From the NCBI RefSeq assembly GCF_001642805.2, contig NZ_CP016948.1, positions 4,650,001-4,714,000 of the forward strand: a stretch of DNA of 64,000 bases. Reading direction: 5' to 3'. The notes under the pieces are model-generated. The model searched no databases. It had not been told where the DNA came from and saw nothing but the letters and a program-made list of their open reading frames with translations. The position numbers and the translations under genes are program-made. Positions 38,078-48,797 of this stretch are shown here, piece by piece. The DNA comes from Serratia surfactantfaciens. Its GTDB lineage: Bacteria > Pseudomonadota > Gammaproteobacteria > Enterobacterales > Enterobacteriaceae. Position 1 is the first letter of the stretch, and each line of letters opens with the position of its first letter.

Positions 38078-39397
38078 ATGCTCACCTACGCTATTCGCAA
38101 AACCACGCTGTGCGTCGCGTTGACCCTGGCGGTCAGCACTCAGGCACTGGCGGCGACCGAGATCCCGTTCTGGCATTCGATGGAAGGCGAACTGGGTAAG
38201 GAAGTGGATTCCCTGGCGGATCGCTTCAACCAGTCGCACAGCGACGTCAAGATTGTGCCGGTTTATAAAGGCAACTACGAACAGAGCCTGGCGGCGGGCA
38301 TCGCCGCTTACCGCTCCGGCAAAGCGCCGGCGATCCTGCAGGTTTACGAGGTGGGCACCGCCACCATGATGGCCAGCAAGGCCATCAAGCCAGTCTACGA
38401 AGTGTTCAAAGAGGCCGGCATCAACTTCGACGAATCGGTGTTCGTGCCGACGGTAGCCGGCTATTACACCGACAACAAGAGCGGCCATCTGCTGTCGCAG
38501 CCGTTCAACAGCTCCACGCCGGTGCTGTACTACAACAAAGACGCCTTCAAGAAGGCCGGCCTGAACCCGGATCAGCCGCCGAAAACCTGGCAGGAACTGG
38601 CGGCGGATACCGCCAAGCTGCGCGCGGCCGGCATGAAATGCGGCTACGCCAGCGGCTGGCAGGGCTGGATCCAACTGGAGAACTTCAGCGCCTGGCACGG
38701 CGTGCCGTTCGCCAGTGAAAACAATGGCTTCGGCGGTACCAACGCCAAGCTGGAGTTCAACAAGCCGCTGCAGGTCAAGCATATCGAGCTGCTCGAAGCG
38801 ATGAACAAGAAGGGTGATTTCACCTACTTCGGCCGCAAAGACGAATCCACCGAGAAGTTCTACAACGGCGATTGCGCCATCACCACCGCCTCTTCCGGTT
38901 CGCTGGCGGACATCAAGCACTACGCCAAATTCAACTACGGCGTCGGCATGATGCCTTACGATGCCGACGCGAAAAACGCGCCGCAGAACGCCATCATCGG
39001 CGGGGCCAGCCTGTGGGTGATGAACGGCAAAGACGCCGCCACCTACAAGGGCGTGGCCGAGTTCCTGCAGTACCTGGCGCAGCCGGAAATCGCCGCCGAA
39101 TGGCACCAGAAGACCGGCTATCTGCCGATCACCACCGCGGCTTACGATCTAACCAAGCAGCAGGGCTTCTACGACAAGAACCCGGGCGCCGACGTCGCCA
39201 CTCGCCAGATGCTGAACAAGCCGCCATTGCCGTTCACCAAGGGGCTGCGCCTGGGCAACATGCCGCAGATCCGCAGCGTGGTGGATGAGGAGCTGGAAGG
39301 CGTGTGGACCGGCAAGAAAACGCCTCAGCAGGCGCTGGACGCCGCCGTGCAGCGCGGTGACGTGCTGCTGCGCCGTTTCGAAGCGTCGACCAAGTAA
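38078..39397 (+). CDS. ugpB: sn-Glycerol-3-phosphate binding protein UgpB
   Basis: Periplasmic binding protein of the Ugp importer for glycerol-3-phosphate and glycerophosphodiesters, used under phosphate starvation. The 439-residue product (438 in E. coli) has a signal peptide ending near residue 25 (STQALA), then [20 protein letters not shown]. Ligand-region blocks include [17 protein letters not shown] and [19 protein letters not shown]. It is preceded by a double Pho box and followed by a hairpin before ugpA. Confidence 0.97.
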   Translation: MLTYAIRKTTLCVALTLAVSTQALAATEIPFWHSMEGELGKEVDSLADRFNQSHSDVKIVPVYKGNYEQSLAAGIAAYRSGKAPAILQVYEVGTATMMASKAIKPVYEVFKEAGINFDESVFVPTVAGYYTDNKSGHLLSQPFNSSTPVLYYNKDAFKKAGLNPDQPPKTWQELAADTAKLRAAGMKCGYASGWQGWIQLENFSAWHGVPFASENNGFGGTNAKLEFNKPLQVKHIELLEAMNKKGDFTYFGRKDESTEKFYNGDCAITTASSGSLADIKHYAKFNYGVGMMPYDADAKNAPQNAIIGGASLWVMNGKDAATYKGVAEFLQYLAQPEIAAEWHQKTGYLPITTAAYDLTKQQGFYDKNPGADVATRQMLNKPPLPFTKGLRLGNMPQIRSVVDEELEGVWTGKKTPQQALDAAVQRGDVLLRRFEASTK

Positions 39398-39406
39398 TCC
39401 TGTGTC

Positions 39407-39430
39407 GCGGGCCCGGTAGACCGGGCTCGC
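39407..39430 (+). terminator. Intercistronic hairpin between ugpB and ugpA
   Basis: GCGGGCCCGG (39407-39416) pairs with CCGGGCTCGC (39421-39430) apart from one G-T, loop TAGA. It likely limits read-through so the binding protein exceeds the permease. Confidence 0.6.
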
Positions 39431-39475
39431 ATCTTCACGCCGATCCTCCCGCACCCGATTAATGGTTTAACGTCT

Positions 39476-40363
39476 ATGTCATCTTCCCGTCCCGGTTTCG
39501 GCTGCAGCTGGTTGCCCTATGCATTGGTGCTGCCGCAGCTGCTGATTACCGCCGTGTTCTTTTTATGGCCCGCCGGCGAGGCGCTGTGGTATTCGGTGCA
39601 GAGTCTCGATCCGTTCGGCCTGTCCAGTCAGTTTGTCGGGCTGGATAACTTTAAGCAGCTGTTCCAGGATCCATACTACCTCGACTCGTTCTACACCACG
39701 CTGATCTTCAGCTTCCTGGTGGCGGGCATCGGGCTGGCGGTCTCGCTGTTTTTCGCCGCGCTGGTGGACTACGTGCTGCGCGGCAGCCGCCTCTACCGCA
39801 CGCTGATGATCCTGCCCTACGCGGTGGCACCGGCAGTGGCGGCGGTGCTGTGGATCTTTCTGTTCAACCCCGGCCTCGGGTTGATCACCCACTTCCTCAA
39901 TGGGCTGGGCTATAACTGGAACCATGCGCAAAACAGCGGCCAGGCGATGTTCCTGGTGGTGCTGGCCTCGGTATGGCAGCAGATAAGCTATAACTTCCTG
40001 TTTTTCCTCGCCGCGCTGCAGTCGATCCCGCGTTCGCTGGTGGAGGCGGCCGCCATCGACGGCGCCGGTCCGGTACGCCGCTTCTTCCATCTGGTGCTGC
40101 CGCTGATCGCGCCGGTGAGCTTCTTCCTGCTGGTGGTCAATCTGGTGTACGCCTTCTTCGATACCTTCCCGGTGATCGACGCCGCCACCGGCGGCGGGCC
40201 GGTGCAGTCCACCACCACGTTGATCTACAAGATCTACCGCGAAGGCTTCGCCGGATTGGATCTCTCCAGCTCCGCCGCGCAGTCGGTGATCCTGATGCTG
40301 CTGGTGATCGGCCTGACGGTGATCCAGTTCCGCTTCGTTGAACGTAAGGTGCGCTACCAATGA
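39476..40363 (+). CDS. ugpA: Glycerol-3-phosphate ABC permease UgpA
   Basis: Membrane subunit of the Ugp importer (MalF type), 295 residues as in E. coli, with six helices. The EAA loop that contacts UgpC is [20 protein letters not shown]. It overlaps ugpE by 4 bp (ATGA). Confidence 0.96.
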   Translation: MSSSRPGFGCSWLPYALVLPQLLITAVFFLWPAGEALWYSVQSLDPFGLSSQFVGLDNFKQLFQDPYYLDSFYTTLIFSFLVAGIGLAVSLFFAALVDYVLRGSRLYRTLMILPYAVAPAVAAVLWIFLFNPGLGLITHFLNGLGYNWNHAQNSGQAMFLVVLASVWQQISYNFLFFLAALQSIPRSLVEAAAIDGAGPVRRFFHLVLPLIAPVSFFLLVVNLVYAFFDTFPVIDAATGGGPVQSTTTLIYKIYREGFAGLDLSSSAAQSVILMLLVIGLTVIQFRFVERKVRYQ

Positions 40364-41205
40364 TTGAGAATCGACGCGGGCTGGACATCTTCAGCCATGT
40401 GATGCTGATTATCGGCGTGCTGGTGGTGCTGTTCCCGCTGTACGTGGCCTTTGTCGCCGCCACGCTGGACGACAAACAGGTGTTTCAGGTGCCGATGACG
40501 CTGGTGCCCGGCGGCCACCTGTGGGAGAACATCCGCAATATCTGGCAGGGCGGCGTGGGCAACCTCAAAGTGCCGTTCTCGTTGCTGCTGCTGAACAGCG
40601 TGATCATGGCGCTGGCGATCACCTTCGGCAAGATCGCGGTGTCGGTGCTGTCGGCTTACGCCATCGTGTACTTCCGCTTTCCGCTGCGTAGCCTGTTCTT
40701 CTGGCTGATTTTCCTCACCCTGATGCTGCCGGTGGAAGTGCGTATTTTCCCGACGGTGGAGGTGATCTCCAACCTCAACCTGCTGGACAGTTACACCGGT
40801 CTGACGCTGCCGCTGATGGCCTCGGCTACCGCCACTTTCCTGCTGCGCCAGTTCTTCATGACGCTGCCGGATGAGCTGCTGGAGGCGGCGCGCATCGACG
40901 GCGCCGGGCCGATGCGTTTCTTCTGGGACATCGTGTTGCCGCTGTCGAAAACCAATCTGGCGGCGCTGTTCGTCATCACCTTTATCTACGGCTGGAACCA
41001 ATACCTGTGGCCGATCCTGATCACCAGCGACGCCTCGATGGGCACCGCGGTAGCGGGCATCAAGAGCATGATCTCCACTTCCGGCGCGCCGACCCAGTGG
41101 AACCAGGTGATGGCGGCGATGATTCTGACTTTATTGCCACCGCTGGCGGTGGTGCTTCTGATGCAGCGCTGGTTTGTGCGCGGTCTGGTTGATAGCGAGA
41201 AATAA
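40360..41205 (+). CDS. ugpE: Glycerol-3-phosphate ABC permease UgpE
   Basis: Second membrane subunit of the Ugp importer (MalG type), 281 residues as in E. coli, with six helices and the EAA loop [20 protein letters not shown]. It starts [20 protein letters not shown], overlapping ugpA by 4 bp, and is followed 5 bp later by ugpC. Confidence 0.96.
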   Translation: MIENRRGLDIFSHVMLIIGVLVVLFPLYVAFVAATLDDKQVFQVPMTLVPGGHLWENIRNIWQGGVGNLKVPFSLLLLNSVIMALAITFGKIAVSVLSAYAIVYFRFPLRSLFFWLIFLTLMLPVEVRIFPTVEVISNLNLLDSYTGLTLPLMASATATFLLRQFFMTLPDELLEAARIDGAGPMRFFWDIVLPLSKTNLAALFVITFIYGWNQYLWPILITSDASMGTAVAGIKSMISTSGAPTQWNQVMAAMILTLLPPLAVVLLMQRWFVRGLVDSEK

Positions 41206-41210
41206 CGACG

Positions 41211-42281
41211 ATGGCAGGATTAAAACTACAGGCGGTCACCAAGTCTTACGACGGTAAAACGCCGGTGATCAAACAGATCGATCTCGATGTGGCGGACGGT
41301 GAGTTCATCGTGATGGTTGGCCCGTCCGGCTGCGGCAAGTCCACGCTGCTGCGCATGGTAGCCGGGCTGGAACGCACCACCAGCGGCGATATCTATATCG
41401 ATACCCGGCGCGTGACCGATCTGGAGCCCAAGGATCGTGGCATCGCGATGGTGTTCCAGAACTACGCGCTCTATCCGCACATGAGCGTATACGACAACAT
41501 GGCCTACGGCCTCAAGATCCGCGGTTTTGGCAAGGATCATATCCGCCAGCGGGTGGAGGAGGCGGCGCGCATTCTGGAGCTGGAGCCGCTGCTCAAGCGT
41601 AAACCGCGCGAGCTATCCGGCGGCCAGCGTCAGCGCGTGGCGATGGGGCGCGCCATCGTGCGCGAACCGGCGGTGTTCCTGTTCGATGAACCCTTGTCCA
41701 ACCTGGACGCCAAACTGCGGGTGCAGATGCGCCTGGAGCTGCAACAGCTGCACCGGCGCCTGAAAACCACCAGCCTGTACGTGACCCACGATCAGGTGGA
41801 GGCGATGACGCTGGCGCAGCGGGTGATCGTGATGAATAAGGGCGTGGCGGAGCAGATCGGCACGCCGAGCGAAGTGTACCAACGGCCGGCTTCGCTGTTC
41901 GTCGCCGGCTTTATCGGCTCGCCGGCGATGAATTTGCTGCCCGGCACCCTCAGTGCCGACGGTAGCCAGCTGCTGCTGGCGGACGGCATGGCGCTGCCGT
42001 TGCCGGTGGCCAAACCGCAGTGGGCGGGGCGGCAGTTGACGCTGGGCGTCAGGCCGGAGCATATTCAGCTGGTGGCGCAAGGCCAGGGCGTGCCGTTGCA
42101 GTTGCAGACGCTGGAACTGCTGGGAGCCGACAATCTGGCGCACGGCCAGTGGGGCGGCCACGGAGTGATCGCGCGGTTGTCGCATGAAACCTTGCCGACG
42201 GCGGGCAGTACGCTATATTTGCAGCTGCCTGCTCAGGCGCTGCACTTCTTTGACACCCACAGCGGATTACGGATGGATTGA
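41211..42281 (+). CDS. ugpC: Glycerol-3-phosphate ABC ATPase UgpC
   Basis: ATPase of the Ugp importer, MalK-like, 356 residues. Walker A is [17 protein letters not shown], signature [16 protein letters not shown], Walker [14 protein letters not shown], and a C-terminal TOBE/OB regulatory domain follows ([10 protein letters not shown]). The stop overlaps the ugpQ start by one base (TGATG). Confidence 0.97.
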   Translation: MAGLKLQAVTKSYDGKTPVIKQIDLDVADGEFIVMVGPSGCGKSTLLRMVAGLERTTSGDIYIDTRRVTDLEPKDRGIAMVFQNYALYPHMSVYDNMAYGLKIRGFGKDHIRQRVEEAARILELEPLLKRKPRELSGGQRQRVAMGRAIVREPAVFLFDEPLSNLDAKLRVQMRLELQQLHRRLKTTSLYVTHDQVEAMTLAQRVIVMNKGVAEQIGTPSEVYQRPASLFVAGFIGSPAMNLLPGTLSADGSQLLLADGMALPLPVAKPQWAGRQLTLGVRPEHIQLVAQGQGVPLQLQTLELLGADNLAHGQWGGHGVIARLSHETLPTAGSTLYLQLPAQALHFFDTHSGLRMD

Positions 42282-43018
42282 TGACTAGACCCTGGCCTTA
42301 TCCTCATATTGTCGCCCATCGCGGCGGCGGTTCTCTGGCGCCGGAAAATACCCTGGCGGCGATCGACGTCGGCGCGCGCCATGGCCACAAGATGATCGAG
42401 TTCGACGCCAAGCTGGCGCAGGACGGACAAATTTTCCTGCTGCATGACGATACGCTGGATCGCACCAGCAACGGCTGGGGCGTGGCGGGCGAACTGCCGT
42501 GGGATAAACTGGTGCAGCTGGACGCCGGCAACTGGTACAGCTCGGCCTTCAAGGGCGAGCGGCTGCCGCTGCTGTCGGAAGTGGCGGAACGCTGCCAGGA
42601 ACATGGTCTGATGGCCAATATCGAAATCAAACCGACCACCGGCAGCGACGATGAAACCGGCCGGGTGGTGGCGCTGGCGGCGCGGCTGCTGTGGCAAGGG
42701 CAGACCGACCCGTTGCTCTCCTCCTTCTCGGTGGAAGCGCTGGCGGCGGCGCAGCGCACCGTGCCGGATTTGCCGCGCGGCTTGCTGCTGGAGGACTGGG
42801 ACGATAACTGGCGCGAGCTGACGGAACGCCTGGACTGCGTCTCGCTGCATATCGACCATAAAGCGCTGACCGCCGAGCGGGTGAAAGCGTTGAAAGACGC
42901 CGGGCTGCGCATTCTGGTGTATACCGTTAACCAACCGGATCGCGCGCGCCTGCTGCTCGACTGGGGCGTTGACTGCATTTGCACCGACCGGATAGATTTG
43001 ATTGGCCCGGAGTTCTAA
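42281..43018 (+). CDS. ugpQ: Cytosolic glycerophosphodiester phosphodiesterase UgpQ
   Basis: Hydrolyses glycerophosphodiesters inside the cell as they are imported by UgpBAEC. The ATG at 42281 ([20 protein letters not shown]) gives 245 residues (247 in E. coli); the TTG immediately before is not needed. GDPD motifs are [37 protein letters not shown] and the metal-site glutamate in [10 protein letters not shown]. There is no signal peptide, in contrast to GlpQ at 3276. Last gene of the ugp operon. Confidence 0.96.
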   Translation: MTRPWPYPHIVAHRGGGSLAPENTLAAIDVGARHGHKMIEFDAKLAQDGQIFLLHDDTLDRTSNGWGVAGELPWDKLVQLDAGNWYSSAFKGERLPLLSEVAERCQEHGLMANIEIKPTTGSDDETGRVVALAARLLWQGQTDPLLSSFSVEALAAAQRTVPDLPRGLLLEDWDDNWRELTERLDCVSLHIDHKALTAERVKALKDAGLRILVYTVNQPDRARLLLDWGVDCICTDRIDLIGPEF

Positions 43019-43078
43019 TCCGGCGCCGATGAATCCCGCGACGACAAGCCTTGCCGCCGCACCACCGGAAGGAATGCG

Positions 43079-44035
43079 ATGCCTGGCTTTATCCTGTCAC
43101 TGTGGCACCAGATGGTGCTGTCTTTACCGCTGTTCGTCCTGATCGCGTTGGGTTATGGGCTGATTCGCTGGGGGAAATGGCCCACCAGCATCACCGATGG
43201 CCTGACGCGCTTTGTGTTTTCCCTCGCCTTGCCCGCCATGCTGTTTCGCATGATGTGCGACTTCTCGCAGCGTCCGGCGGTCGACGCCCGGCTGCTGATC
43301 GCGTTCTTCGGCAGTTGCCTGATCGTGTTCGTGCTCGGCCGTCTCGTCGCCCGGCACCTTTTCCGGCTGGATGGCGTCGCCGGGTCGGTGTTTGCACTGG
43401 GCGGTATTTTCTCCAATAACGTGATGCTCGGTTTACCGATCGCCAGCGTGATGCTGGGGGAGGCGGCGATCCCGTCGGTGGCGCTGGTGCTGGTGTTCAA
43501 CGGCCTGATCCTGTGGACGCTGGTCACGGTGTCGATCGAATGGGCACGCAACGGCTCGCCGACGCTGGGGGGCTTTGCTAAAACCGCGCGCAGCGTACTG
43601 ACCAATCCGCTGATCGTCGGCATTTTGTCTGGCACACTGTTCAGCCTGACTGGCTTGCCGCTGCCGGACTTCGTCGACCGGCCGGTCAGCATGCTCGGCC
43701 AGGTGGCGGCGCCGCTGTCGCTGGTGGTGCTCGGCATGGGGCTCGCTGAGTACCGCATCAGCGAAGGCTGGCAGTTGAGCGGCGCCATCTGCGTGTTGAA
43801 ATTGCTGGTGCAGCCGTTAGTGATTTGGCTGCTGGCCTGGATGATGGCGCTGCCGCCGATGGAGACCCGCGTCGTGGTGCTGCTGGGTTCAATGGCGGTG
43901 GGCGTGAACGTCTACCTGATGTCGCGCCAGTTCAATACGCTCACCGGCCCGGCCGCCACCAGCCTGGTGATGTCCACCGTGCTGGCGGCGATCACCACGC
44001 CGCTGATCCTCACCGTTATGGGCGTGCGGGCGTAG
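43079..44035 (+). CDS. AEC-family (auxin efflux carrier-like) permease
   Basis: A 318-residue inner-membrane protein with about ten helices in two halves (LPLFVLIALGYGLIRWGKW; LSLVVLGMGLAEYRISEG). This is the architecture of the AEC/BASS-like transporter family that includes malonate and auxin carriers. The substrate is unknown. It sits 60 bp behind ugpQ and could be read with the ugp genes, but no functional link is evident. Its 3' end overlaps convergent yhhA by 20 bp. Confidence 0.82.
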   Translation: MPGFILSLWHQMVLSLPLFVLIALGYGLIRWGKWPTSITDGLTRFVFSLALPAMLFRMMCDFSQRPAVDARLLIAFFGSCLIVFVLGRLVARHLFRLDGVAGSVFALGGIFSNNVMLGLPIASVMLGEAAIPSVALVLVFNGLILWTLVTVSIEWARNGSPTLGGFAKTARSVLTNPLIVGILSGTLFSLTGLPLPDFVDRPVSMLGQVAAPLSLVVLGMGLAEYRISEGWQLSGAICVLKLLVQPLVIWLLAWMMALPPMETRVVVLLGSMAVGVNVYLMSRQFNTLTGPAATSLVMSTVLAAITTPLILTVMGVRA

Positions 44036-44345
44036 CCTGCAGCGGCGCCTGCGGCACTGCCGGCGTGGTGCGGTTGAACGGATCGCGCGGTTGGTTGCCG
44101 TTAGGCAGCAGTTGGCCGCCGTTCGGCGTGGTTTGCAGCAGCTGTTGCCGCTGATTGTCGAACTGCCGCTGCTGCTGCTGGCGGCGTTGATCCATCTGCC
44201 GGTTGTTCAACAGGCGCTGTTGCTGGGCCTGTTGGCTGTTTTGGTTGAGGAACTGCTGCTGTGAACGCAGGTCGGTCACGCCGTTGGCCGCCGCAGCCAG
44301 ACCGGGCAGCAGCAACAGAGCGAACAGGATGTGAGACGTTTTCAT
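44016..44345 (-). CDS. yhhA: DUF2756 protein YhhA, glutamine-rich secreted
   Basis: A 109-residue periplasmic protein with a clear signal peptide (ILFALLLLPGLAAAANG) followed by a low-complexity Gln/Arg/Asn-rich body (QQRLLNNRQMDQRRQQQQRQ) and a proline-rich tail. Composition, size and location near ugpQ match E. coli YhhA, of unknown function. Its last codons overlap the 3' end of the AEC permease gene on the other strand by 20 bp. Confidence 0.8.
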   Translation of the reverse strand: MKTSHILFALLLLPGLAAAANGVTDLRSQQQFLNQNSQQAQQQRLLNNRQMDQRRQQQQRQFDNQRQQLLQTTPNGGQLLPNGNQPRDPFNRTTPAVPQAPLQATPARP

Positions 44346-44496
44346 GATGGTTACCTCGCTTTTTTATTAAGCCTAACGCAGCGGCGAAATTTTGCCGGTA
44401 GTTTATCTTTTGCTCAGATGTAAACCGCCTTTCATCCCCTTATGCATCCATCTTCCGTTACAATCGCCCTTTCGGTATTTTTAGGATGAACCCATC

Positions 44497-45357
44497 GTGC
44501 TGCTCTTGGTTATCACCACCATTTTGTGGGCGTTCTCTTTCAGCCTGATCGGCGAATATTTGGCGGGCCATGTCGACAGCTGGTTCTCGGTGCTGATGCG
44601 CATCGGGCTGGCGGCGCTGGTATTCCTGCCGTTTCTGCGCTGGCGCAATATCAAACCCAGGGTGATCCTGCTGTATATGCTGGTGGGCGCCTGCCAACTG
44701 GGCATCATGTACCTGTTCAGCTTCCGCGCCTATCTCTACCTGACGGTGCCGGAGTTCCTGCTGTTTACCGTGCTGACGCCGCTGTACATCACGCTGATCT
44801 ATGATTTGCTGAGCGGCCGGCGCTTGCGCTGGGGCTACGTATTCAGCGCGTTGTTGGCGGTGCTGGGTGCGGCGATCATCCGCTATCACCAGTTGAGCGA
44901 GCACTTCTGGTGGGGGCTGCTGTTGGTGCAGGCGGCGAACATCAGCTTCGCCATCGGCATGGTCGGCTATAAGCGCCTGATGGAAGTGCACCCCTTGCCG
45001 CAGCACACCGCATTTTCCTGGTTCTACCTGGGGGCGGCGGTGGTGGCGGTGGTGGCCTGGTGCCTGTGGGGCAATCCGCAACAGCTGCCGACCACTCACC
45101 TGCAGTGGGGCGTGCTGATCTGGCTGGGCGTAGTGGCGTCGGGGCTGGGTTATTTCATGTGGAACTACGGCGCGACGCAGGTGGATGCCGGCACGCTCGG
45201 CATCATGAACAATATGCATGTGCCGGCCGGGCTGTTGGTCAACCTGGCTATCTGGCAACAGCAGCCGCACTGGCCGAGTTTTATCATCGGCGGAGCGGTG
45301 ATCGTCGCTTCGCTGTGGGTGCACCGCCGCTGGGTGGCGCCGAAACAGAACGGCTAA
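44497..45357 (+). CDS. yigM: Biotin transporter BioP (YigM), EamA/DMT family
   Basis: Ten-helix drug/metabolite-transporter-family permease; E. coli YigM imports biotin. GTG start at 44497 behind TTAGGA gives 286 residues beginning MLLLVITTILWAFSFSLIGE; the nearby ATG at 44486 is out of frame. The EamA repeat pattern is seen twice (ILWAFSFSLIGEYLAG; LLLVQAANISFAIGMVGYKR). It precedes divergent metR-metE as in E. coli, but its other E. coli neighbour, yigL, is about 41 kb away here. Confidence 0.87.
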   Translation: MLLLVITTILWAFSFSLIGEYLAGHVDSWFSVLMRIGLAALVFLPFLRWRNIKPRVILLYMLVGACQLGIMYLFSFRAYLYLTVPEFLLFTVLTPLYITLIYDLLSGRRLRWGYVFSALLAVLGAAIIRYHQLSEHFWWGLLLVQAANISFAIGMVGYKRLMEVHPLPQHTAFSWFYLGAAVVAVVAWCLWGNPQQLPTTHLQWGVLIWLGVVASGLGYFMWNYGATQVDAGTLGIMNNMHVPAGLLVNLAIWQQQPHWPSFIIGGAVIVASLWVHRRWVAPKQNG

Positions 45358-45363
45358 GAGGAT

Positions 45364-45384
45364 GGGCCCCGGCAGGAGGGGCCC
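45364..45384. terminator. Hairpin between yigM and metR
   Basis: GGGCCCC (45364-45370) pairs with GGGGCCC (45378-45384), loop GGCAGGA, in the 33-bp gap between convergent stops. Confidence 0.65.
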
Positions 45385-45390
45385 GCAAGT

Positions 45391-46335
45391 TTATACGCCG
45401 GCCGCCAACGCTTTGGCGCCGGTTGCGCCGGGGCGTGCGGCGTCGCGCACAAACGGCAGATGATCGCAGGCGTGCTGACGGGCCGAGCGGATAAAGGCTT
45501 CAGTCACCGTTTGGCGCTGCTCGCCGTCGCGCACGGCGGCGTACAGCCGGCTCCACAGGCCGTCGCCCAGGGTTTTGGTCACCACCAGGCCTTGCTGTTC
45601 GAAGCTCTCCACCACCCAGTGCGGCAGCGCCGCAATCCCCATCCGCGCCGATACCATCTGGATCAGCAGCAGCGTGTTATCGACGTTCTTCAACGCCGGG
45701 CTGACGCCCGCCGGCTGCAGGAAATGCCGCCAGATATCCAGCCGCTGGCGCTGCACCGGGTAAATCAACAGCGTTTCATCGCTCAAGTCTTCCGGTTCGA
45801 TGTGCGGCTTGCCGGCCAGCGGATGATCCGGCGCCAGCACCAGACGCACCTCGAAATCGAACATCGGCGAATAGTGCAGGCCGCTGCGCGGCAGAATATC
45901 CGACGTCATCACCAGATCCAGCTCGCCCTGCTGTAAAGCCGGCTGCGGATCGAAAGTGACGCCGGAGGTGAAGTCCATCACCACCTGTGGGAAACGCCGG
46001 CGGAAATTGTCCAGCGCCGGCGTCAGCCACTGAATGCAGCTGTGGCATTCGATGGCGATGCGCAGCGTAGTCTGATGGGGCTCGTGGCAGGCCTGCAGCG
46101 CCTGTGAGATTTGTGGCAGCACCTGTTCCGCCAGCTGCAGCAGGATCTCGCCCTGGGCGGTGAAGCGCAGCGGCTGGCTCTTGCGCACGAACAGCTTGAA
46201 GCCCAGACGTTGCTCAAGATCGCTGAACTGGTGCGACAGGGCAGACTGCGTCTGATGAAGTTGGGCCGCCGCCCCCGCCAGCGAACCGCTGCTGCGCAGG
46301 GCCTGCAGCGTCCGTAAATGTTTCAGTTCGATCAT
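45391..46335 (-). CDS. metR: LysR-type regulator of methionine biosynthesis MetR
   Basis: Transcription factor that, with homocysteine as co-inducer, activates metE and related genes. The 314 residues show the N-terminal winged helix-turn-helix ([40 protein letters not shown]) and a C-terminal effector domain beginning [15 protein letters not shown]. It is divergent from metE with a 105-bp shared control region, the classic metR-metE arrangement. Confidence 0.96.
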   Translation of the reverse strand: MIELKHLRTLQALRSSGSLAGAAAQLHQTQSALSHQFSDLEQRLGFKLFVRKSQPLRFTAQGEILLQLAEQVLPQISQALQACHEPHQTTLRIAIECHSCIQWLTPALDNFRRRFPQVVMDFTSGVTFDPQPALQQGELDLVMTSDILPRSGLHYSPMFDFEVRLVLAPDHPLAGKPHIEPEDLSDETLLIYPVQRQRLDIWRHFLQPAGVSPALKNVDNTLLLIQMVSARMGIAALPHWVVESFEQQGLVVTKTLGDGLWSRLYAAVRDGEQRQTVTEAFIRSARQHACDHLPFVRDAARPGATGAKALAAGV

Positions 46336-46440
46336 GAGAGTCCTTCACATTGACAGTGAATAAATTGCGCTTGTGGTTAATACAGTACCTGCTGATTATG
46401 GATGTGTAAACATCTGGACGGCTAAATGGGGAATATGACG
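46336..46440. promoter_or_regulatory. metR-metE divergent promoter region
   Basis: 105 bp between the two starts. It contains the dyad TTCAC-N7-GTGAA (46344-46360), of LysR-type spacing and near the TGAA/TTCA half-sites described for MetR. The metE ribosome site is GGGGAA at 46428-46433. No clear MetJ box (AGACGTCT repeats) was seen. Confidence 0.5.
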
Positions 46441-48714
46441 ATGGCAATTTTGAATCACACACTGGGTTTTCCTCGCGTTGGGCTGCGACGTGAGCTGAAA
46501 AAAGCTCAGGAAAGCTACTGGGCTGGCAACTCAACGCAGGAAGAGCTGTTGGCGGTTGGCCGCGAGCTGCGCGCTCGCCATTGGCAACAGCAACAGCAGG
46601 CCGGGGTGGATTTGGTGCCGGTCGGCGATTTCGCCTGGTACGATCATGTGTTGACCACCAGCCTGCTGTTGGGCAACGTGCCGGCGCGCCATCAGAATGC
46701 GGATGGCTCGATCGATCTGGACACGCTGTTCCGCATCGGCCGAGGCCGCGCACCGACCGGCGAGCCGGCGGCCGCGGCGGAAATGACCAAATGGTTCAAC
46801 ACCAACTACCACTACATGGTGCCTGAGTTCCAGCAAGGTCAGCAGTTCAAGCTGGGCTGGACCCAGCTGCTGGACGAAGTGGACGAAGCGCTGGCGCTTG
46901 GTCACCGCATCAAACCGGTGCTGCTTGGCCCGGTGACCTATCTGTGGCTGGGTAAAGTGAAGGGCGAGCCGTTCGATCGCCTGTCGTTGCTGAAAGACAT
47001 TCTGCCGGTTTACCAGCAGGTGCTGGCCGAGCTGGCGAAACGCGGCGTCGAGTGGGTACAAATTGACGAGCCTGCGCTGGTGCTGGAGTTGCCGCAGGCC
47101 TGGCTGGATGCCTTTAAACCGGCTTACGACGCGCTGCAGGGGCAGGTGAAACTGCTGCTGACCACTTACTTCGACAGCGTCGGCCACAACCTCGACACTA
47201 TTCGCACGCTGCCGGTGCAGGGGCTGCACGTCGATCTGGTCGCCGGCCATGACGATATCGCCGCGTTGAGCGCCGCATTGCCGCAAGAGTGGCTGCTGTC
47301 GCTGGGCGTGATCAACGGCCGCAACGTTTGGCGCGCCGATCTGAGCCGCTGGTTCGAACGTCTGCAACCGCTGGTGGGCCGCCGCCCGCTGTGGATCGGC
47401 ACCTCCTGTTCACTGCTGCACAGCCCGATCGATCTGAGCGTGGAAAGCCGTCTGGACGAAGAAGTGAAGAGCTGGTTCGCCTTCGCGTTGCAAAAATGTA
47501 CCGAGCTGGCGCTGCTGACTGCGGCGCTGAACGCGCCCGACGCGGCGAAACAGGCCGAACTGGACGCCTACAGCGCGCCGATCCGCGCCCGCCGTCAGTC
47601 GAGCCGTGTACACAATGCGCAGGTTGAGCGCCGTCTGGCCGCTATCACCGCGCAGGACAGCGAGCGCCACAGCGCTTACGCCGAGCGCGCCAGGGCGCAG
47701 CGCGAACGTTTCAACCTGCCGGCCTGGCCGACCACCACCATCGGTTCGTTCCCGCAGACCACCGAGATCCGCGGCCTGCGCCTGGACTTCAAGCAGGGCC
47801 GTCTGGACGGCAGCAACTACCGCACCAGCATCGGTGAGCACATCAAACAGGCGATCGTTGAGCAGGAGCGCCTCGGGCTGGACGTGCTGGTGCACGGTGA
47901 AGCCGAGCGCAACGACATGGTGGAATATTTCGGCGAGAACCTGGACGGCTTCGTGTTTACCCAGAACGGCTGGGTGCAGAGCTACGGTTCCCGCTGCGTG
48001 AAGCCGCCGGTGATCATCGGCGATGTCAGCCGCCCGGAAGCCATCACCGTCGAATGGGCCAAATTCGCCCAGTCTCTGACCGACAAGCCGGTAAAAGGCA
48101 TGTTGACCGGGCCGGTGACCATCCTGTGTTGGTCGTTCCCGCGTGAAGACGTGACCCGCGAAGCGATCGCCAAGCAGATTGCGCTGGCACTGCGTGACGA
48201 GGTGGAAGATCTGGAAAAAGCCGGCATCGGCATCATTCAGATCGACGAACCTGCGCTGCGCGAGGGGCTGCCGCTGCGTCAATCCGATTGGGCCGCCTAT
48301 CTGAACTGGGCGGTGGACGCCTTCAAGCTGAACGCCGCCGTGGCGCGGGATGATACCCAGATCCACACCCACATGTGTTATTGCGAGTTCAACGACATCA
48401 TGGACTCCATCGCCGCGCTGGACGCCGACGTGATCACTATCGAGACCTCGCGTTCCGATATGGATCTGCTGGAAGCCTTCAAAGAGTTCGAATACCCGAA
48501 CGAAATCGGGCCGGGCGTCTACGACATCCACTCGCCGAACGTGCCGAGCGTGGAATGGATTGAAGCGTTGCTGCGTAAAGCCGCGCAGAATATCCCGGCT
48601 GAACGCCTGTGGGTTAACCCGGATTGCGGCCTGAAAACCCGCGGCTGGCCGGAAACCCGCCAGTCGCTGGCCAACATGGTATTGGCGGCGCAGCGCCTGC
48701 GCGAGCAGGCGTGA
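46441..48714 (+). CDS. metE: Cobalamin-independent methionine synthase MetE
   Basis: Transfers the methyl group of 5-methyltetrahydropteroyltri-L-glutamate to homocysteine. The start at 46441 ([19 protein letters not shown]) is 8 bases after GGGGAA and gives 757 residues; two in-frame ATGs just upstream have worse spacing. Two TIM-barrel halves are visible. The C-terminal catalytic one carries zinc ligands in [15 protein letters not shown] (His, Cys) and in [12 protein letters not shown] (Cys), plus the conserved [19 protein letters not shown]. It ends in a strong terminator. Confidence 0.98.
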   Translation: MAILNHTLGFPRVGLRRELKKAQESYWAGNSTQEELLAVGRELRARHWQQQQQAGVDLVPVGDFAWYDHVLTTSLLLGNVPARHQNADGSIDLDTLFRIGRGRAPTGEPAAAAEMTKWFNTNYHYMVPEFQQGQQFKLGWTQLLDEVDEALALGHRIKPVLLGPVTYLWLGKVKGEPFDRLSLLKDILPVYQQVLAELAKRGVEWVQIDEPALVLELPQAWLDAFKPAYDALQGQVKLLLTTYFDSVGHNLDTIRTLPVQGLHVDLVAGHDDIAALSAALPQEWLLSLGVINGRNVWRADLSRWFERLQPLVGRRPLWIGTSCSLLHSPIDLSVESRLDEEVKSWFAFALQKCTELALLTAALNAPDAAKQAELDAYSAPIRARRQSSRVHNAQVERRLAAITAQDSERHSAYAERARAQRERFNLPAWPTTTIGSFPQTTEIRGLRLDFKQGRLDGSNYRTSIGEHIKQAIVEQERLGLDVLVHGEAERNDMVEYFGENLDGFVFTQNGWVQSYGSRCVKPPVIIGDVSRPEAITVEWAKFAQSLTDKPVKGMLTGPVTILCWSFPREDVTREAIAKQIALALRDEVEDLEKAGIGIIQIDEPALREGLPLRQSDWAAYLNWAVDAFKLNAAVARDDTQIHTHMCYCEFNDIMDSIAALDADVITIETSRSDMDLLEAFKEFEYPNEIGPGVYDIHSPNVPSVEWIEALLRKAAQNIPAERLWVNPDCGLKTRGWPETRQSLANMVLAAQRLREQA

Positions 48715-48763
48715 TGAGTGCGGCGGATTGACCGCCGCTTATAGATTTACTGGTGTGATGATT

Positions 48764-48786
48764 GGGCGCTTCGGCGCCCTTTTTTA
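48764..48786 (+). terminator. Rho-independent terminator of metE
   Basis: GGGCGC (48764-48769), stable TTCG tetraloop, GCGCCC (48774-48779), then a run of T to 48786. Confidence 0.9.
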
Positions 48787-48797
48787 TGCAGGGGAGG

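Noticed and set aside
46344..46360. Firm MetR operator call
   Set aside because: The dyad has LysR-like spacing but its half-site orientation differs from the TGAA-N5-TTCA pattern I recall, so it is only mentioned within the metR-metE region.
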